From Bacillota bacterium (GTDB lineage: Bacteria; Bacillota; Sulfobacillia; RBS10-35): 11,176 bases of DNA. Position numbers and translations under genes: made by a program. The notes under the pieces are model-generated. The model was given only the letters and a program-made list of their open reading frames with translations, did not search any database and was not told the DNA's origin. Position 1 is the first letter of the stretch; each line of letters opens with the position of its first letter. The DNA lies in contig JASBVX010000024.1 of NCBI GenBank assembly GCA_029960865.1, forward strand, positions 1 to 11,176. Direction: 5' to 3'. This document shows positions 1 to 6,365 of the stretch, piece after piece.

Positions 1-413
1 TGGCTCGCCACGGCAGCATTCGCTCCCCCATCTGGCGCAATGGCGGCATCGTCTTCGGACCCCATCCCCGTTCCTATCGGCGGCTGCTGCCCAAGAAGAT
101 GCGCCGGGCCGCCTTGAAGAGCGCCCTTTCCTTGCGGGCCCAGGGGGGCCAGGTATGGGTGCTGGAGAGCTGGCAGGCGGAAAAGCCGAAAACGAAAGAG
201 TTCAAGGCCCTTTTGGAAAAGCTCCCCTTGGAGGGTAAGACGGTCCTGGTGGTGACGGCCGATTACCAGCCCAACGTGTACCGGGCCGGGCGCAATTTGC
301 CTGGCGTCACGGTGATGGAAGCTCGGGAGCTTTCCCCCTACCAGGTTCTGCGCCACCGCCATCTGATCCTGGAGAAAGACGCCGTGGGCCGCCTGGAGGA
401 GGTCTTCGCATGA
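1..413 (+). CDS. rplD: 50S ribosomal protein L4 (uL4), 5' end cut by window
   Basis: This is the C-terminal two thirds of L4 (136 complete codons from base 3 to the TGA at 411-413). L4 is an early-assembly 23S rRNA-binding protein whose long internal loop reaches the peptide exit tunnel. The visible part opens with ARHGSIRSPIW, the end of that loop, then FGPHPRSY, LPKK and RRAALKSALS, all typical of L4. About 70 N-terminal residues of the usual ~207 lie upstream. The stop overlaps the rplW start as ATGA, implying translational coupling. The codon before ARHGS ends in TG, so it cannot be the arginine usual there. Family assignment is secure; in some bacteria L4 also represses its own operon, which cannot be judged here. 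Confidence 0.97.
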   Translation, partial: ARHGSIRSPIWRNGGIVFGPHPRSYRRLLPKKMRRAALKSALSLRAQGGQVWVLESWQAEKPKTKEFKALLEKLPLEGKTVLVVTADYQPNVYRAGRNLPGVTVMEARELSPYQVLRHRHLILEKDAVGRLEEVFA

Positions 414-697
414 ATGCCTACGATGTGATTCTGCGGCCGCTCATCACCGAAGAATCGATGGAGCGAGTGGAAAAAGGAGAATACACCTTCTTGGTCCACC
501 CCCGGGCCAATAAGGTCCAGATCGGCAAGGCCGTGGAGGAGATCTTCAAGGTCCAGGTGGTCCGGGTCAACACCAGCGCCGTGCGGCCGAAGCTTCGCCG
601 CATGGGCCAGTATGAGGGATACAAAGGGGCAGGCAAGAAGGCCATCGTCAAGGTGAAAGAGGGCCAGAAGATTGCTGCCTTTGAGGGACTCATCTAA
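410..697 (+). CDS. rplW: 50S ribosomal protein L23 (uL23)
   Basis: L23 (95 aa, the usual length) binds domain III of 23S rRNA at the tunnel exit and docks trigger factor, SRP and the SecYEG translocon. The N-terminus NAYDVILRPLITEESM is the classic L23 opening, and KVQIGKAVEEIFKVQV with VNTSAVRPK follows. The C-terminal KKAIVKVKEGQKI is also typical. The ATG at 410 shares four bases with the rplD stop and is preceded by GGAGGAGGT at 395-403, six bases upstream. The neighbours L4 and L2 match the standard S10 operon order. Nothing is missing or broken. Confidence 0.98.
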   Translation: MNAYDVILRPLITEESMERVEKGEYTFLVHPRANKVQIGKAVEEIFKVQVVRVNTSAVRPKLRRMGQYEGYKGAGKKAIVKVKEGQKIAAFEGLI

Positions 698-714
698 CGA
701 AGGGAGGAAAGGCC

Positions 715-1548
715 ATGGCCATTAAGCATTTCAAACCTACCTCGGCCGGTCGGCGCCACATGACCACCATTTACGGCGAGGCCAATCGCCAAGCCCGCCC
801 GCTGCGCCGTTTGTTGCGGGCCCTGCCCGCGAGCGCCGGGCGCAACCAGTCGGGCCGCATTACAGTGCGGCACCGGGCGGGAGGCCACAAGCGCCGTTAC
901 CGCCGGATCGATTTCGTGCGGCGCAAGGACGGGGTGCCGGCCCGGGTGGCCCAGATCGAGTATGATCCCAACCGCACGGCCTATGTGGCCCTGCTCCACT
1001 ATGCCGACGGCGAGAAACGCTATATTCTGGCACCGGCGGGCCTCAGGCCGGGGGATATGGTGGAATCAGGGCCCGAGGCCGATATCCGTCCCGGCAATGC
1101 CCTACCCCTCTCCCATATCCCCTTGGGCGCCATCATCCATAACGTGGAGCTCTATCCAGGGCGGGGGGGCCAGCTGGCTCGCGCCGCGGGGGCCGAAGCC
1201 CAACTGGTGGCCAAAGAAGGGGATTGGGGACACGTCCGGCTGCCTTCGGGGGAAGTTCACCTGATCCGGCTGGATTGCCGGGCGACGGTGGGCCAGGTGA
1301 GCAACGTGGATCATGAAAACAGGAAACTGGGCAAGGCAGGCCGCGGCCGCTGGTTGGGGCGCCGGCCGGCGGTGCGGGGTTCTGCCATGAACCCGGTGGA
1401 CCATCCCCATGGGGGCGGCGAAGGGAAGGCGCCCATCGGTCGCCCCAGCCCGGTGTCTCCGTGGGGAAAACCCACCCTGGGCAAGCGTACCCGGAAAAAG
1501 AACCATCCGACCGACCGCTACATCGTGCGGCGGCGTTATGAGAAGTAG
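715..1548 (+). CDS. rplB: 50S ribosomal protein L2 (uL2)
   Basis: L2 is a primary 23S rRNA-binding protein needed for subunit association and for shaping the peptidyl transferase region. At 277 aa it has the normal length. It shows the N-terminal AIKHFKPTS, the OB-fold core GRITVRHRAGGHKRRYR (about residues 47-63), the SH3-like domain around NVELYPGRGGQ (143-153), and the C-terminal tail with NPVDHPHGGGEGKAP (226-240). His230 corresponds to the His229 of E. coli L2 that has been linked to peptidyl transfer. An AGGGAGGAAAGG purine run just upstream sets the ATG. Residues 15-40 (MTTIYGEANRQARPL and onward) are less conserved than the rest, which is common for this segment. Confidence 0.99.
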   Translation: MAIKHFKPTSAGRRHMTTIYGEANRQARPLRRLLRALPASAGRNQSGRITVRHRAGGHKRRYRRIDFVRRKDGVPARVAQIEYDPNRTAYVALLHYADGEKRYILAPAGLRPGDMVESGPEADIRPGNALPLSHIPLGAIIHNVELYPGRGGQLARAAGAEAQLVAKEGDWGHVRLPSGEVHLIRLDCRATVGQVSNVDHENRKLGKAGRGRWLGRRPAVRGSAMNPVDHPHGGGEGKAPIGRPSPVSPWGKPTLGKRTRKKNHPTDRYIVRRRYEK

Positions 1549-1566
1549 GAAAGGAGGCGCTTAGGG

Positions 1567-1851
1567 GTGTCGAGAAGCCGCAAGAAGGGTCCTTACGTGG
1601 ACCCGAGCCTGGCCAAGAAGATCGCAGAACTGAACGAGACCCGGCAGCGCCGGGTGATCCGGACATGGGCCCGCGCCTCCACCATTACCCCTGAGATGGT
1701 GGGCCATACCATCGCTGTCCACGATGGGCGCAAGCATGTGCCCATCTACATCACCGAGGACATGGTGGGGCACAAACTGGGGGAATTTGCCCCCACCCGC
1801 ACCTTCAGGGGCCACGGTGACCACACGGTGCGCGCCACGGCGCTCAAGTAG
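1567..1851 (+). CDS. rpsS: 30S ribosomal protein S19 (uS19)
   Basis: S19 sits in the head of the 30S subunit with S13 and contacts 16S rRNA near the decoding-site tRNA. The 94-aa product begins SRSRKKGPYVDPSLAKKI and carries the family signature GHKLGEFAPTRTFRGH near residues 71-86. The start is GTG at 1567, chosen because it gives the exact family N-terminus and follows a strong AAAGGAGG at 1550-1557, nine bases upstream. The gene lies between L2 and L22 as in nearly all bacteria. Length and motifs are normal. Confidence 0.98.
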   Translation: MSRSRKKGPYVDPSLAKKIAELNETRQRRVIRTWARASTITPEMVGHTIAVHDGRKHVPIYITEDMVGHKLGEFAPTRTFRGHGDHTVRATALK

Positions 1852-1869
1852 GAAAGGGGAGAAAGAGGC

Positions 1870-2232
1870 ATGGCGGAAGCAAGAGAAAAGATCGCTGCCA
1901 AAGCTGAGGCCCGCTTCGTCCGCATCTCCCCTTCGAAGGTGCGCATCGTGCTGGATCTGGTGCGGGGGAAGGACGTCGCGGATGCCGTCGCCCTTTTGGA
2001 CTTCGTGCCCAAACGGGCGGCTCGGGTGGTGCAAAAGCTGGTGAAGTCGGCGGCGGCCAACGCCGTCACCAACCACCACATGGAGGAAGACCGGCTTTAT
2101 GTGGCCGAAGCCTACGCCAACCAGGCCCCTGTCCTGAAACGGTTCCATCCTGTGTGGCGGGGGCAGGCTTATCCGATCCTGAAACGGCAAAGCCACATCA
2201 CCATCGTGGTGCAGGAAAGGGGGGAGGGCTGA
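1870..2232 (+). CDS. rplV: 50S ribosomal protein L22 (uL22), unusual tunnel hairpin
   Basis: L22 (120 aa) binds all domains of 23S rRNA; its extended beta-hairpin lines the exit tunnel opposite L4 and is involved in macrolide response and nascent-chain stalling. The globular part is typical: ARFVRISPSKVRIVLDLVRG (14-33), then AAANAVTNH and LYVAEAYANQ. The C-terminal KRQSHITIVVQE also marks the family. The hairpin tip, residues 94-107, reads PVWRGQAYPILKRQ where the E. coli protein has PRAKGRADRILKRT, so three arginines have become V, Q and P. The reading frame is intact, so this is substitution rather than damage. The ATG follows a GGGGAGAAAGAGG purine run. The gene ends one base before rpsC starts. 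Confidence 0.97.
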   Translation: MAEAREKIAAKAEARFVRISPSKVRIVLDLVRGKDVADAVALLDFVPKRAARVVQKLVKSAAANAVTNHHMEEDRLYVAEAYANQAPVLKRFHPVWRGQAYPILKRQSHITIVVQERGEG

Positions 2233-2233
2233 G

Positions 2234-2905
2234 ATGGGACAGAAGGTACATCCCAAAGGACTTCGCCTGGGGATCATCTATAACTGGGATGCCCGCTGGT
2301 TTGCCGGCAAGCAGTACGCCGAGTTCCTGGAGGAGGATCTGAAGATCCGGGAATTCGTCAGGGGCCGCCTCAAGGATGCGGGTGTCTCCCGGGTGGAGAT
2401 CGAACGGGCGGCCAACAAGCTAACCGTCATCATCCATACCGCCCGCCCCGGAGTCGTCATCGGGCGAGGCGGTCAGGAAGTGGACCAGCTGCGGCGGGAA
2501 CTGGAGAAGCTGACGGGCCGGCAAGTTAAAGTGGACATCCTGGAGATCAAGCAGCCGGAGCTGGACGCCCAGTTGGTGGCGGAAGGAATCGCTTTGCAGC
2601 TGGCCCGGCGGGTCGCCTTCCGGCGGGCCATCAAGCAGGCCCTCCAGCGGGTCATGCGGGGGCGGGCCCTGGGCTGCAAGATCAAGATCTCGGGGCGCCT
2701 GGGCGGTTCCGAGATGCGGCGCACCGAATGGGTGAGCGAAGGGTCGGTGCCGCTTCATACCCTGCGGGCCGACATCGACTATGGATTTGCTGAAGCCTAC
2801 ACCACCTATGGCCAGATCGGGGTCAAGGTCTGGATCTACAAGGGTGCCAAGGACCTGCGTCAGGCTCGCCAAGAGTCAGGCCCCGCTGGAGAGGAGGTTT
2901 CCTGA
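2234..2905 (+). CDS. rpsC: 30S ribosomal protein S3 (uS3)
   Basis: S3 (223 aa) lies at the mRNA entry of the 30S subunit and contributes to mRNA unwinding. It begins GQKVHPKGLRLGI, the standard N-terminus. A type II KH domain follows, with the GxxG loop at residues 77-80 inside VVIGRGGQEV. The C-terminal domain contains FRRAIKQAL (129-137), whose basic residues match the positions tied to mRNA helicase activity in E. coli. GCKIKISGRLGGSEMRRTEW and YGQIGVKVWIYKG complete the signature. The start is ATG 2234, with a GGGGGGAGGG ribosome binding site inside the end of rplV. The TGA overlaps the rplP start by one base (TGATG), typical of coupled translation. Confidence 0.99.
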   Translation: MGQKVHPKGLRLGIIYNWDARWFAGKQYAEFLEEDLKIREFVRGRLKDAGVSRVEIERAANKLTVIIHTARPGVVIGRGGQEVDQLRRELEKLTGRQVKVDILEIKQPELDAQLVAEGIALQLARRVAFRRAIKQALQRVMRGRALGCKIKISGRLGGSEMRRTEWVSEGSVPLHTLRADIDYGFAEAYTTYGQIGVKVWIYKGAKDLRQARQESGPAGEEVS

Positions 2906-3336
2906 TGCTGCAACCGCGGAAGGTAAAGTGGCGCCGGCCTTATCGCATCCTTCCCGAAGGCAAGGCCAGCCGCGGTACCGAAGTGCATTTTGGAGAATAC
3001 GGTCTGCAGGCTCTGGAAGGGGGCTGGGTAACCCAGCGCCAGATCGAGGCAGCCCGTATCGCTTTGACCCGCTATATCCGGCGCGGCGGGAAAGTCTGGA
3101 TCAGCATCTTTCCTCAGCTGGCCATCACCAAAAAGCCGGCGGAGACCCGCATGGGAGGCGGCAAGGGATCCCCCGAATATTTCGTGGCGGTGGTGAAGCC
3201 GGGCCGGATCCTCTTCGAGCTGGCAGGGGTGACCGAGGATGTGGCCCGGGAGGCCATGCGCCTGGCAGGGCACAAGCTTCCCGTCAGGACGCGCTTCGTG
3301 AAACGGGAAGCGGGCGGTGAAAACCATGAAGGCTGA
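2905..3336 (+). CDS. rplP: 50S ribosomal protein L16 (uL16), divergent N-terminus
   Basis: L16 (143 aa) binds near the central protuberance and contacts A- and P-site tRNA; it is needed for late 50S maturation. The core is clear: FGEYGLQALE, ARQIEAARIALTRYI-like QIEAARIALTRYIRRGGKVWI (47-66), and TKKPAETRMGGGKGSPEY (75-92), which includes the RMG-GKG signature. The N-terminal segment (residues 9-20, WRRPYRILPEGK) lacks the H-[RK]-G-R motif usually found there. An AGGAGGT at 2892-2898 precedes the ATG by six bases, within rpsC. The C-terminal end overlaps rpmC by 11 nt. Family identity is secure. Confidence 0.98.
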   Translation: MLQPRKVKWRRPYRILPEGKASRGTEVHFGEYGLQALEGGWVTQRQIEAARIALTRYIRRGGKVWISIFPQLAITKKPAETRMGGGKGSPEYFVAVVKPGRILFELAGVTEDVAREAMRLAGHKLPVRTRFVKREAGGENHEG

Positions 3337-3538
3337 GGAACTGAGAGAATTGACGGATGATGAACTGGGGCGTAAAATTCGCGATCTGAAGGCCGAGCTT
3401 TTCAATCTGAGATTCCAGAAAACCACAGGGCAGCTGGAGAATCCGATGCGCCTGCGGGAAGTGCGCCGGGATATTGCCCGGGCGCTCACGGTGCAGAGGC
3501 AGCGGCAGCTCCAGGCGTCCGGGCGAGGGAGGAGGTAG
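3326..3538 (+). CDS. rpmC: 50S ribosomal protein L29 (uL29)
   Basis: L29 is a small two-helix protein next to L23 at the tunnel exit, where chaperones and targeting factors dock. I choose ATG 3326, giving 70 aa that begin MKAEELRELTDDELG, the family consensus opening. An in-frame GTG at 3317 would add three residues (MKT) and cannot be excluded. Downstream, LKAELFNLRFQKTTGQLENP and the RRDIARALTVQ stretch are diagnostic. The ribosome binding site is weak (GGGCGGTG, 3312-3319), so translation probably depends on coupling to rplP, which it overlaps by 11 nt. Confidence 0.95.
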   Translation: MKAEELRELTDDELGRKIRDLKAELFNLRFQKTTGQLENPMRLREVRRDIARALTVQRQRQLQASGRGRR

Positions 3539-3541
3539 GCC

Positions 3542-3793
3542 GTGGGCAAGCGCAAGACCTGGGTAGGCCGGGTGGTCAGCGACAAAATGGACAAAACCGT
3601 GGTGGTGGCGGTGGAGAGCCGTGTCCGGCATCCCCTGTATGGCCGGCGCCTGAAGAGGACCAAGAAATACAAGGCCCATGACGAGGACAACCGCTGCCGG
3701 GTGGGGGATCAGGTCGTGATTGAAGAGTCGCGGCCTTTCTCCAAAGACAAGAAGTGGCGCGTCGTGGAAATCCTCGAGCGGGCCGAGGGATGA
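3542..3793 (+). CDS. rpsQ: 30S ribosomal protein S17 (uS17)
   Basis: S17 (83 aa) is a primary 16S rRNA-binding protein of the 30S body with an OB fold. It begins GKRKTWVGRVVSDKMDKTVVV, then VESRVRHPLYGRRLKRTKKYKAHDE, and ends with the family motif GDQVVIEESRPFSKDKKWRVVEIL. The start is GTG at 3542, with AGGAGGT at 3530-3536 five bases upstream; this site overlaps the rpmC stop codon. The order L29-S17-L14 is standard. The motif has RPFS where RPLS is commoner, a mild variant. Confidence 0.97.
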   Translation: MGKRKTWVGRVVSDKMDKTVVVAVESRVRHPLYGRRLKRTKKYKAHDEDNRCRVGDQVVIEESRPFSKDKKWRVVEILERAEG

Positions 3794-3809
3794 TGGGGAG
3801 GAATCTCCG

Positions 3810-4178
3810 GTGATTCAGATGCAGACGCGGCTTCAGGTGGCCGACAACACCGGTGCCAAGGAGCTGCAGGTGATCAAGGTGCTGGGAAGTTCGGGGCGCC
3901 GCTATGCCCGGGTCGGGGATATCGTGACGGCCTCAGTGAAGGCGGCGCAGCCGGGGGGCATGGTGAAGAAAGGCGACGTGGTGCGGGCGGTCATCGTGCG
4001 GACCCGCCAGCCCATCCGCCGAGAGGATGGATCCACCATCCGTTTTGACGAGAATGCCGCCGTCATCCTGCGGGATGAGCGGGAACCCCGGGGGACTCGT
4101 ATCTTCGGACCGGTAGCCAGGGAGCTGCGGGAAAAGCAGTTCATGCGCATCATTTCCCTGGCCCCCGAAGTCCTTTAG
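3810..4178 (+). CDS. rplN: 50S ribosomal protein L14 (uL14)
   Basis: L14 contributes to the subunit-interface bridge with 16S rRNA and is the docking site of RsfS. The frame is open further upstream, but GTG 3810 is chosen: it gives exactly 122 aa, the invariant family length, and the N-terminus MIQMQTRLQVADNTGAKELQ. GGGGAGG at 3795-3801 lies eight bases upstream, after the rpsQ stop. VIKVLGSSGRRYARVGDIV and the signature region AVIVRTRQPIRREDGSTIRF are present, as is the ending GPVARELREKQFMRIISLAPEVL in shorter family-typical form. Nothing is unusual. Confidence 0.98.
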   Translation: MIQMQTRLQVADNTGAKELQVIKVLGSSGRRYARVGDIVTASVKAAQPGGMVKKGDVVRAVIVRTRQPIRREDGSTIRFDENAAVILRDEREPRGTRIFGPVARELREKQFMRIISLAPEVL

Positions 4179-4190
4179 GAGGTGACGGCA

Positions 4191-4559
4191 GTGGCTTTGC
4201 GACGAATCGGCGCGGATCGCGGCCGGCCCCGGCGGCTTCCCATGGGGGTGCGCCAGGGAGACACGGTGGAGGTCATCTCCGGGAAGGATCGGGGCAAGCG
4301 AGGCAAGATCCTGCGGGTGATCCCCAAGGACAACCGGGTGGTGGTGGAAGGGGTCAACATCGTCAAGCGCCATGTTAAGGCGGAACCGCCCCGGGTGATG
4401 CAGGGCGGGATCCAGGAAGGCCCAGCCCCTTTGCACCGTTCCAACGTGATGCTGGTGTGCCCCCATTGCCACCGGCCCACCCGCATCGGAAGCGCCATCC
4501 TTTCCGATGGCCGGCGAGCCAGGAAGTGCGTGCGCTGCGGCGAGATCGTGGACCGGTGA
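4191..4559 (+). CDS. rplX: 50S ribosomal protein L24 (uL24), zinc-ribbon type with basic N-terminal extension
   Basis: L24 is one of the two assembly-initiating 50S proteins and sits near the tunnel exit. I choose GTG 4191 (122 aa) because AGGAGG at 4177-4182 is eight bases upstream; an in-frame GTG at 4182 overlaps that site and is unlikely. The KOW domain spans about residues 20-50 (VRQGDTVEVISGKDRGKRG). A C-terminal zinc ribbon has Cys90, Cys93, Cys113 and Cys116 (CPHC and CVRC). Most family members begin close to the MGVRQGD seen here at residue 18, so the preceding 17 residues, rich in arginine, form an extension. ATG 4242 would give the conventional length but lacks a good ribosome binding site. 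Confidence 0.96.
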   Translation: MALRRIGADRGRPRRLPMGVRQGDTVEVISGKDRGKRGKILRVIPKDNRVVVEGVNIVKRHVKAEPPRVMQGGIQEGPAPLHRSNVMLVCPHCHRPTRIGSAILSDGRRARKCVRCGEIVDR

Positions 4560-4561
4560 GG

Positions 4562-4609
4562 GTTCCGGTCGGGAGCGCGCCCTTGAAAGGAAGACGGGCG
4601 GAACGCCTG
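4562..4609 (+). other. Possible RNA structure in the rplX-rplE gap
   Basis: The 66-nt interval 4560-4625 is the longest non-coding stretch in the window. Two pairings are visible and exclude each other. One is a local hairpin, 4595-4600 with 4604-4609 (CGGGCG / CGCCTG, one G-T wobble) around a GAA loop. The other is GTTCCG at 4562-4567 with CGGAAC at 4599-4604. The local hairpin ends three bases before the GGGAGGT ribosome binding site (4613-4619) of rplE. In E. coli, S8 represses the spc operon by binding mRNA at this same L24-L5 junction. A regulatory role here is inference only, and short stems are frequent by chance in GC-rich DNA. Confidence 0.25.
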
Positions 4610-4625
4610 ACAGGGAGGTTGAGAT

Positions 4626-5177
4626 ATGTCCACCCAAGTCATGAATCTGAAAGACCGGTATGAGGACGTGGCCATACCGGAGATGCTGAAAAAGTTTGGC
4701 TACCGGAACCCCATGGAGGTGCCCCGCATCGAAAAGGTGGTCATCAACATGGGGGTGGGGGATGCGGTTCAGAATCCCAAGCTTCTGGACGCGGCAGTGG
4801 AGGAACTGACGGCCATCGCCGGCCAGAAGGCGGTGGTGACCCGCGCCAAGAAGTCGGTGGCCTCTTTCAAGGTTCGGGCCGGCATGCCCATCGGGGCCCG
4901 GGTGACGCTGCGGCGGGAACGCATGTGGGATTTCCTCACCAAGCTCTTCTTTCTGGCCCTCCCCAGGGTGAGGGATTTCCGCGGGCTGAACCCCGAAAGC
5001 TTTGACGGGCGAGGCAATTACACCCTGGGTCTCAAGGAGCAGGTGGTATTTCCCGAGGTGGACTACGACAAGGTGGAAAAGATCCGTGGCATGGACATCA
5101 CCATTGTCACCACCGCCAAGACGGATGAAGAAGGCCGGGAGCTCCTGCGACTTTTGGGCGCTCCCTGGGCCCAGTGA
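4626..5177 (+). CDS. rplE: 50S ribosomal protein L5 (uL5)
   Basis: L5 (183 aa) binds 5S rRNA with L18 and contacts P-site tRNA from the central protuberance. Visible hallmarks are FGYRNPMEVPRIEKVVINMGVG (about residues 24-45, given here in parts), the TAIAGQKAVVTRAKKSVASFKVR region, GAPVTLRRERMWDFL-like GARVTLRRERMWDFL, and RDFRGLNPESFDGRGNYTLG. The C-terminal MDITIVTTAKTDEEGRELL is typical. ATG 4626 has GGGAGGT at 4613-4619 upstream; an in-frame ATG at 4641 is an alternative. It is the first gene after the only sizeable gap, and its stop overlaps the rpsZ ribosome binding site. Confidence 0.98.
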   Translation: MSTQVMNLKDRYEDVAIPEMLKKFGYRNPMEVPRIEKVVINMGVGDAVQNPKLLDAAVEELTAIAGQKAVVTRAKKSVASFKVRAGMPIGARVTLRRERMWDFLTKLFFLALPRVRDFRGLNPESFDGRGNYTLGLKEQVVFPEVDYDKVEKIRGMDITIVTTAKTDEEGRELLRLLGAPWAQ

Positions 5178-5190
5178 GGAGGTCGAGGAC

Positions 5191-5376
5191 TTGGCGAGAA
5201 AAGCCCTGATCGAAAAGAGCAAAAAGCAGCCCAAGTTCAAAGTCCGGGTTCGGTATCGCTGCCAGCGGTGCGGGCGGCCGAGGGGCTATATCCGGCAGTT
5301 TGGTCTGTGCCGCCACTGCTTCCGGGAGCTGGCCCACAAGGGGCAGCTGCCGGGCATCCGCAAGGCCAGCTGGTGA
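5191..5376 (+). CDS. rpsZ: 30S ribosomal protein S14, short zinc-binding type (uS14)
   Basis: S14 binds 16S rRNA in the 30S head. This is the 61-aa zinc form found in many Gram-positive and thermophilic bacteria rather than the ~100-aa zinc-free form. Residues ARKALIEKSKKQPKFKVR open the protein, and Cys24, Cys27, Cys40 and Cys43 (CQRC, CRHC) form the zinc site. It ends LPGIRKASW, the exact family terminus. The start is TTG at 5191: it gives the correct MARKAL N-terminus and AGGAGGT lies at 5177-5183, seven bases upstream. The frame remains open upstream inside rplE, so longer calls would be wrong. Confidence 0.97.
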   Translation: MARKALIEKSKKQPKFKVRVRYRCQRCGRPRGYIRQFGLCRHCFRELAHKGQLPGIRKASW

Positions 5377-5401
5377 CGACGGGCGGGAAGGAGGGATTCT
5401 T

Positions 5402-5797
5402 ATGAGCATGACGGATCCCATTGCCGACATGTTGAGCCGGATCCGGAACGCCTACATCGCGAGGCGGCCGGTGGTGGAAGTGCCGGGTTCCAAGATGAAG
5501 CGGGCCATCGCCCAAATCTTAAAAGATGAGGGCTTTATCGAAAGCTATGATTGGGAAGACGACGGCAAGCAGGGCGTTCTGCGCCTTTACCTGCGCTACC
5601 GGGGGCGGGAGCGGGCCATCACAGGGCTGCGCCGCATCTCCAAGCCGGGATTGAGGGTGTACGTGAAGCAGGGTGAAGTGCCTCGGGTCCTGGGAGGCCT
5701 GGGGATCGCCATCCTCTCCACCCCCCAGGGCGTCATGACCGACAAAGAGGCCCGGCGCAAGAGGCTGGGCGGAGAAGTCCTCTGCTACATCTGGTAG
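5402..5797 (+). CDS. rpsH: 30S ribosomal protein S8 (uS8)
   Basis: S8 (131 aa) is a primary binder of the central domain of 16S rRNA and in E. coli the autogenous repressor of the spc operon. It begins MSMTDPIADMLSRIRNA, continues VPGSKMKRAIAQILKDEGFI, and ends with the signature GIAILSTPQGVMTDKEARRK then GGEVLCYIW. ATG 5402 is supported by AAGGAGGG at 5388-5395, six bases upstream, and gives the normal length; ATG 5408 is a less well placed alternative. STPQG replaces the commoner STSxG, which the family tolerates. Confidence 0.98.
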   Translation: MSMTDPIADMLSRIRNAYIARRPVVEVPGSKMKRAIAQILKDEGFIESYDWEDDGKQGVLRLYLRYRGRERAITGLRRISKPGLRVYVKQGEVPRVLGGLGIAILSTPQGVMTDKEARRKRLGGEVLCYIW

Positions 5798-5816
5798 CTA
5801 GGAATGGGGTGAAATC

Positions 5817-6353
5817 GTGTCCAGAGTGGGAAAGAAACCCATCCCCATCCCCCATGGGGTGGAGGTGCGGATCGACGGCCAAGAGGTTCGGGTGAAGGGT
5901 CCCCTGGGGGAGCTCCAGCACCGCATCCCCGAAGGCTTGCAAGTGACCTTGGAAGACGGCGTCCTGAAGGTGGAGCGGGAAGGGGAGGATCGGGATCTGC
6001 GGGCTTTTCACGGCCTGACCCGCGCCCTTCTCCATAACCTGGTGCAGGGGGTCTCCAGCGGGTTCCAAAAGACGTTGGAGCTGGTGGGGACAGGATACCG
6101 GGCCCAAAAACAGGGGGAGAAGCTGGTCCTGGCGGTGGGATATTCTCATCCTGTGGAGATCGTACCCCCGGCCGGCATCCAGCTGGAGGCACCGGCGCCC
6201 AACGTGGTGGTGGTCAAGGGGGCCGACAAGCAAAAGGTGGGGCAGATGGCGGCTCAGATCAGGGCTGTGCGGGAGCCGGAGCCCTACCTGGGGAAAGGCA
6301 TCCGTTATCAAGGAGAGAAAGTGCGGCGCAAAGCCGGCAAGTCGGGTAAATGA
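5817..6353 (+). CDS. rplF: 50S ribosomal protein L6 (uL6)
   Basis: L6 (178 aa, normal) has two similar alpha/beta domains and binds 23S rRNA near the sarcin-ricin loop and the GTPase centre. It opens SRVGKKPIPIPHGVEV and shows VKGPLGEL, then the domain-two start GFQKTLELVGTGYRAQ (about 82-97). The C-terminal signature PEPYLGKGIRYQGEKVRRK is complete. The start is GTG 5817, preceded by GGGGTGA at 5806-5812, which pairs with the 3' part of the anti-Shine-Dalgarno sequence. The gene lies between S8 and L18 as expected. Confidence 0.98.
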   Translation: MSRVGKKPIPIPHGVEVRIDGQEVRVKGPLGELQHRIPEGLQVTLEDGVLKVEREGEDRDLRAFHGLTRALLHNLVQGVSSGFQKTLELVGTGYRAQKQGEKLVLAVGYSHPVEIVPPAGIQLEAPAPNVVVVKGADKQKVGQMAAQIRAVREPEPYLGKGIRYQGEKVRRKAGKSGK

Positions 6354-6365
6354 TGGGGGGTTCAT

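Noticed and set aside
3720..3809. An upstream-extended start for rplN inside rpsQ
   Set aside because: L14 is almost always 122 aa; GTG 3810 gives that length and has a well-spaced GGGGAGG.
3933..5240. A 435-codon minus-strand open frame opposite rplN to rpsZ
   Set aside because: It crosses four real genes, is rich in His, Pro and Gly, and has no recognisable domain. Long antisense frames are expected in GC-rich ribosomal genes.
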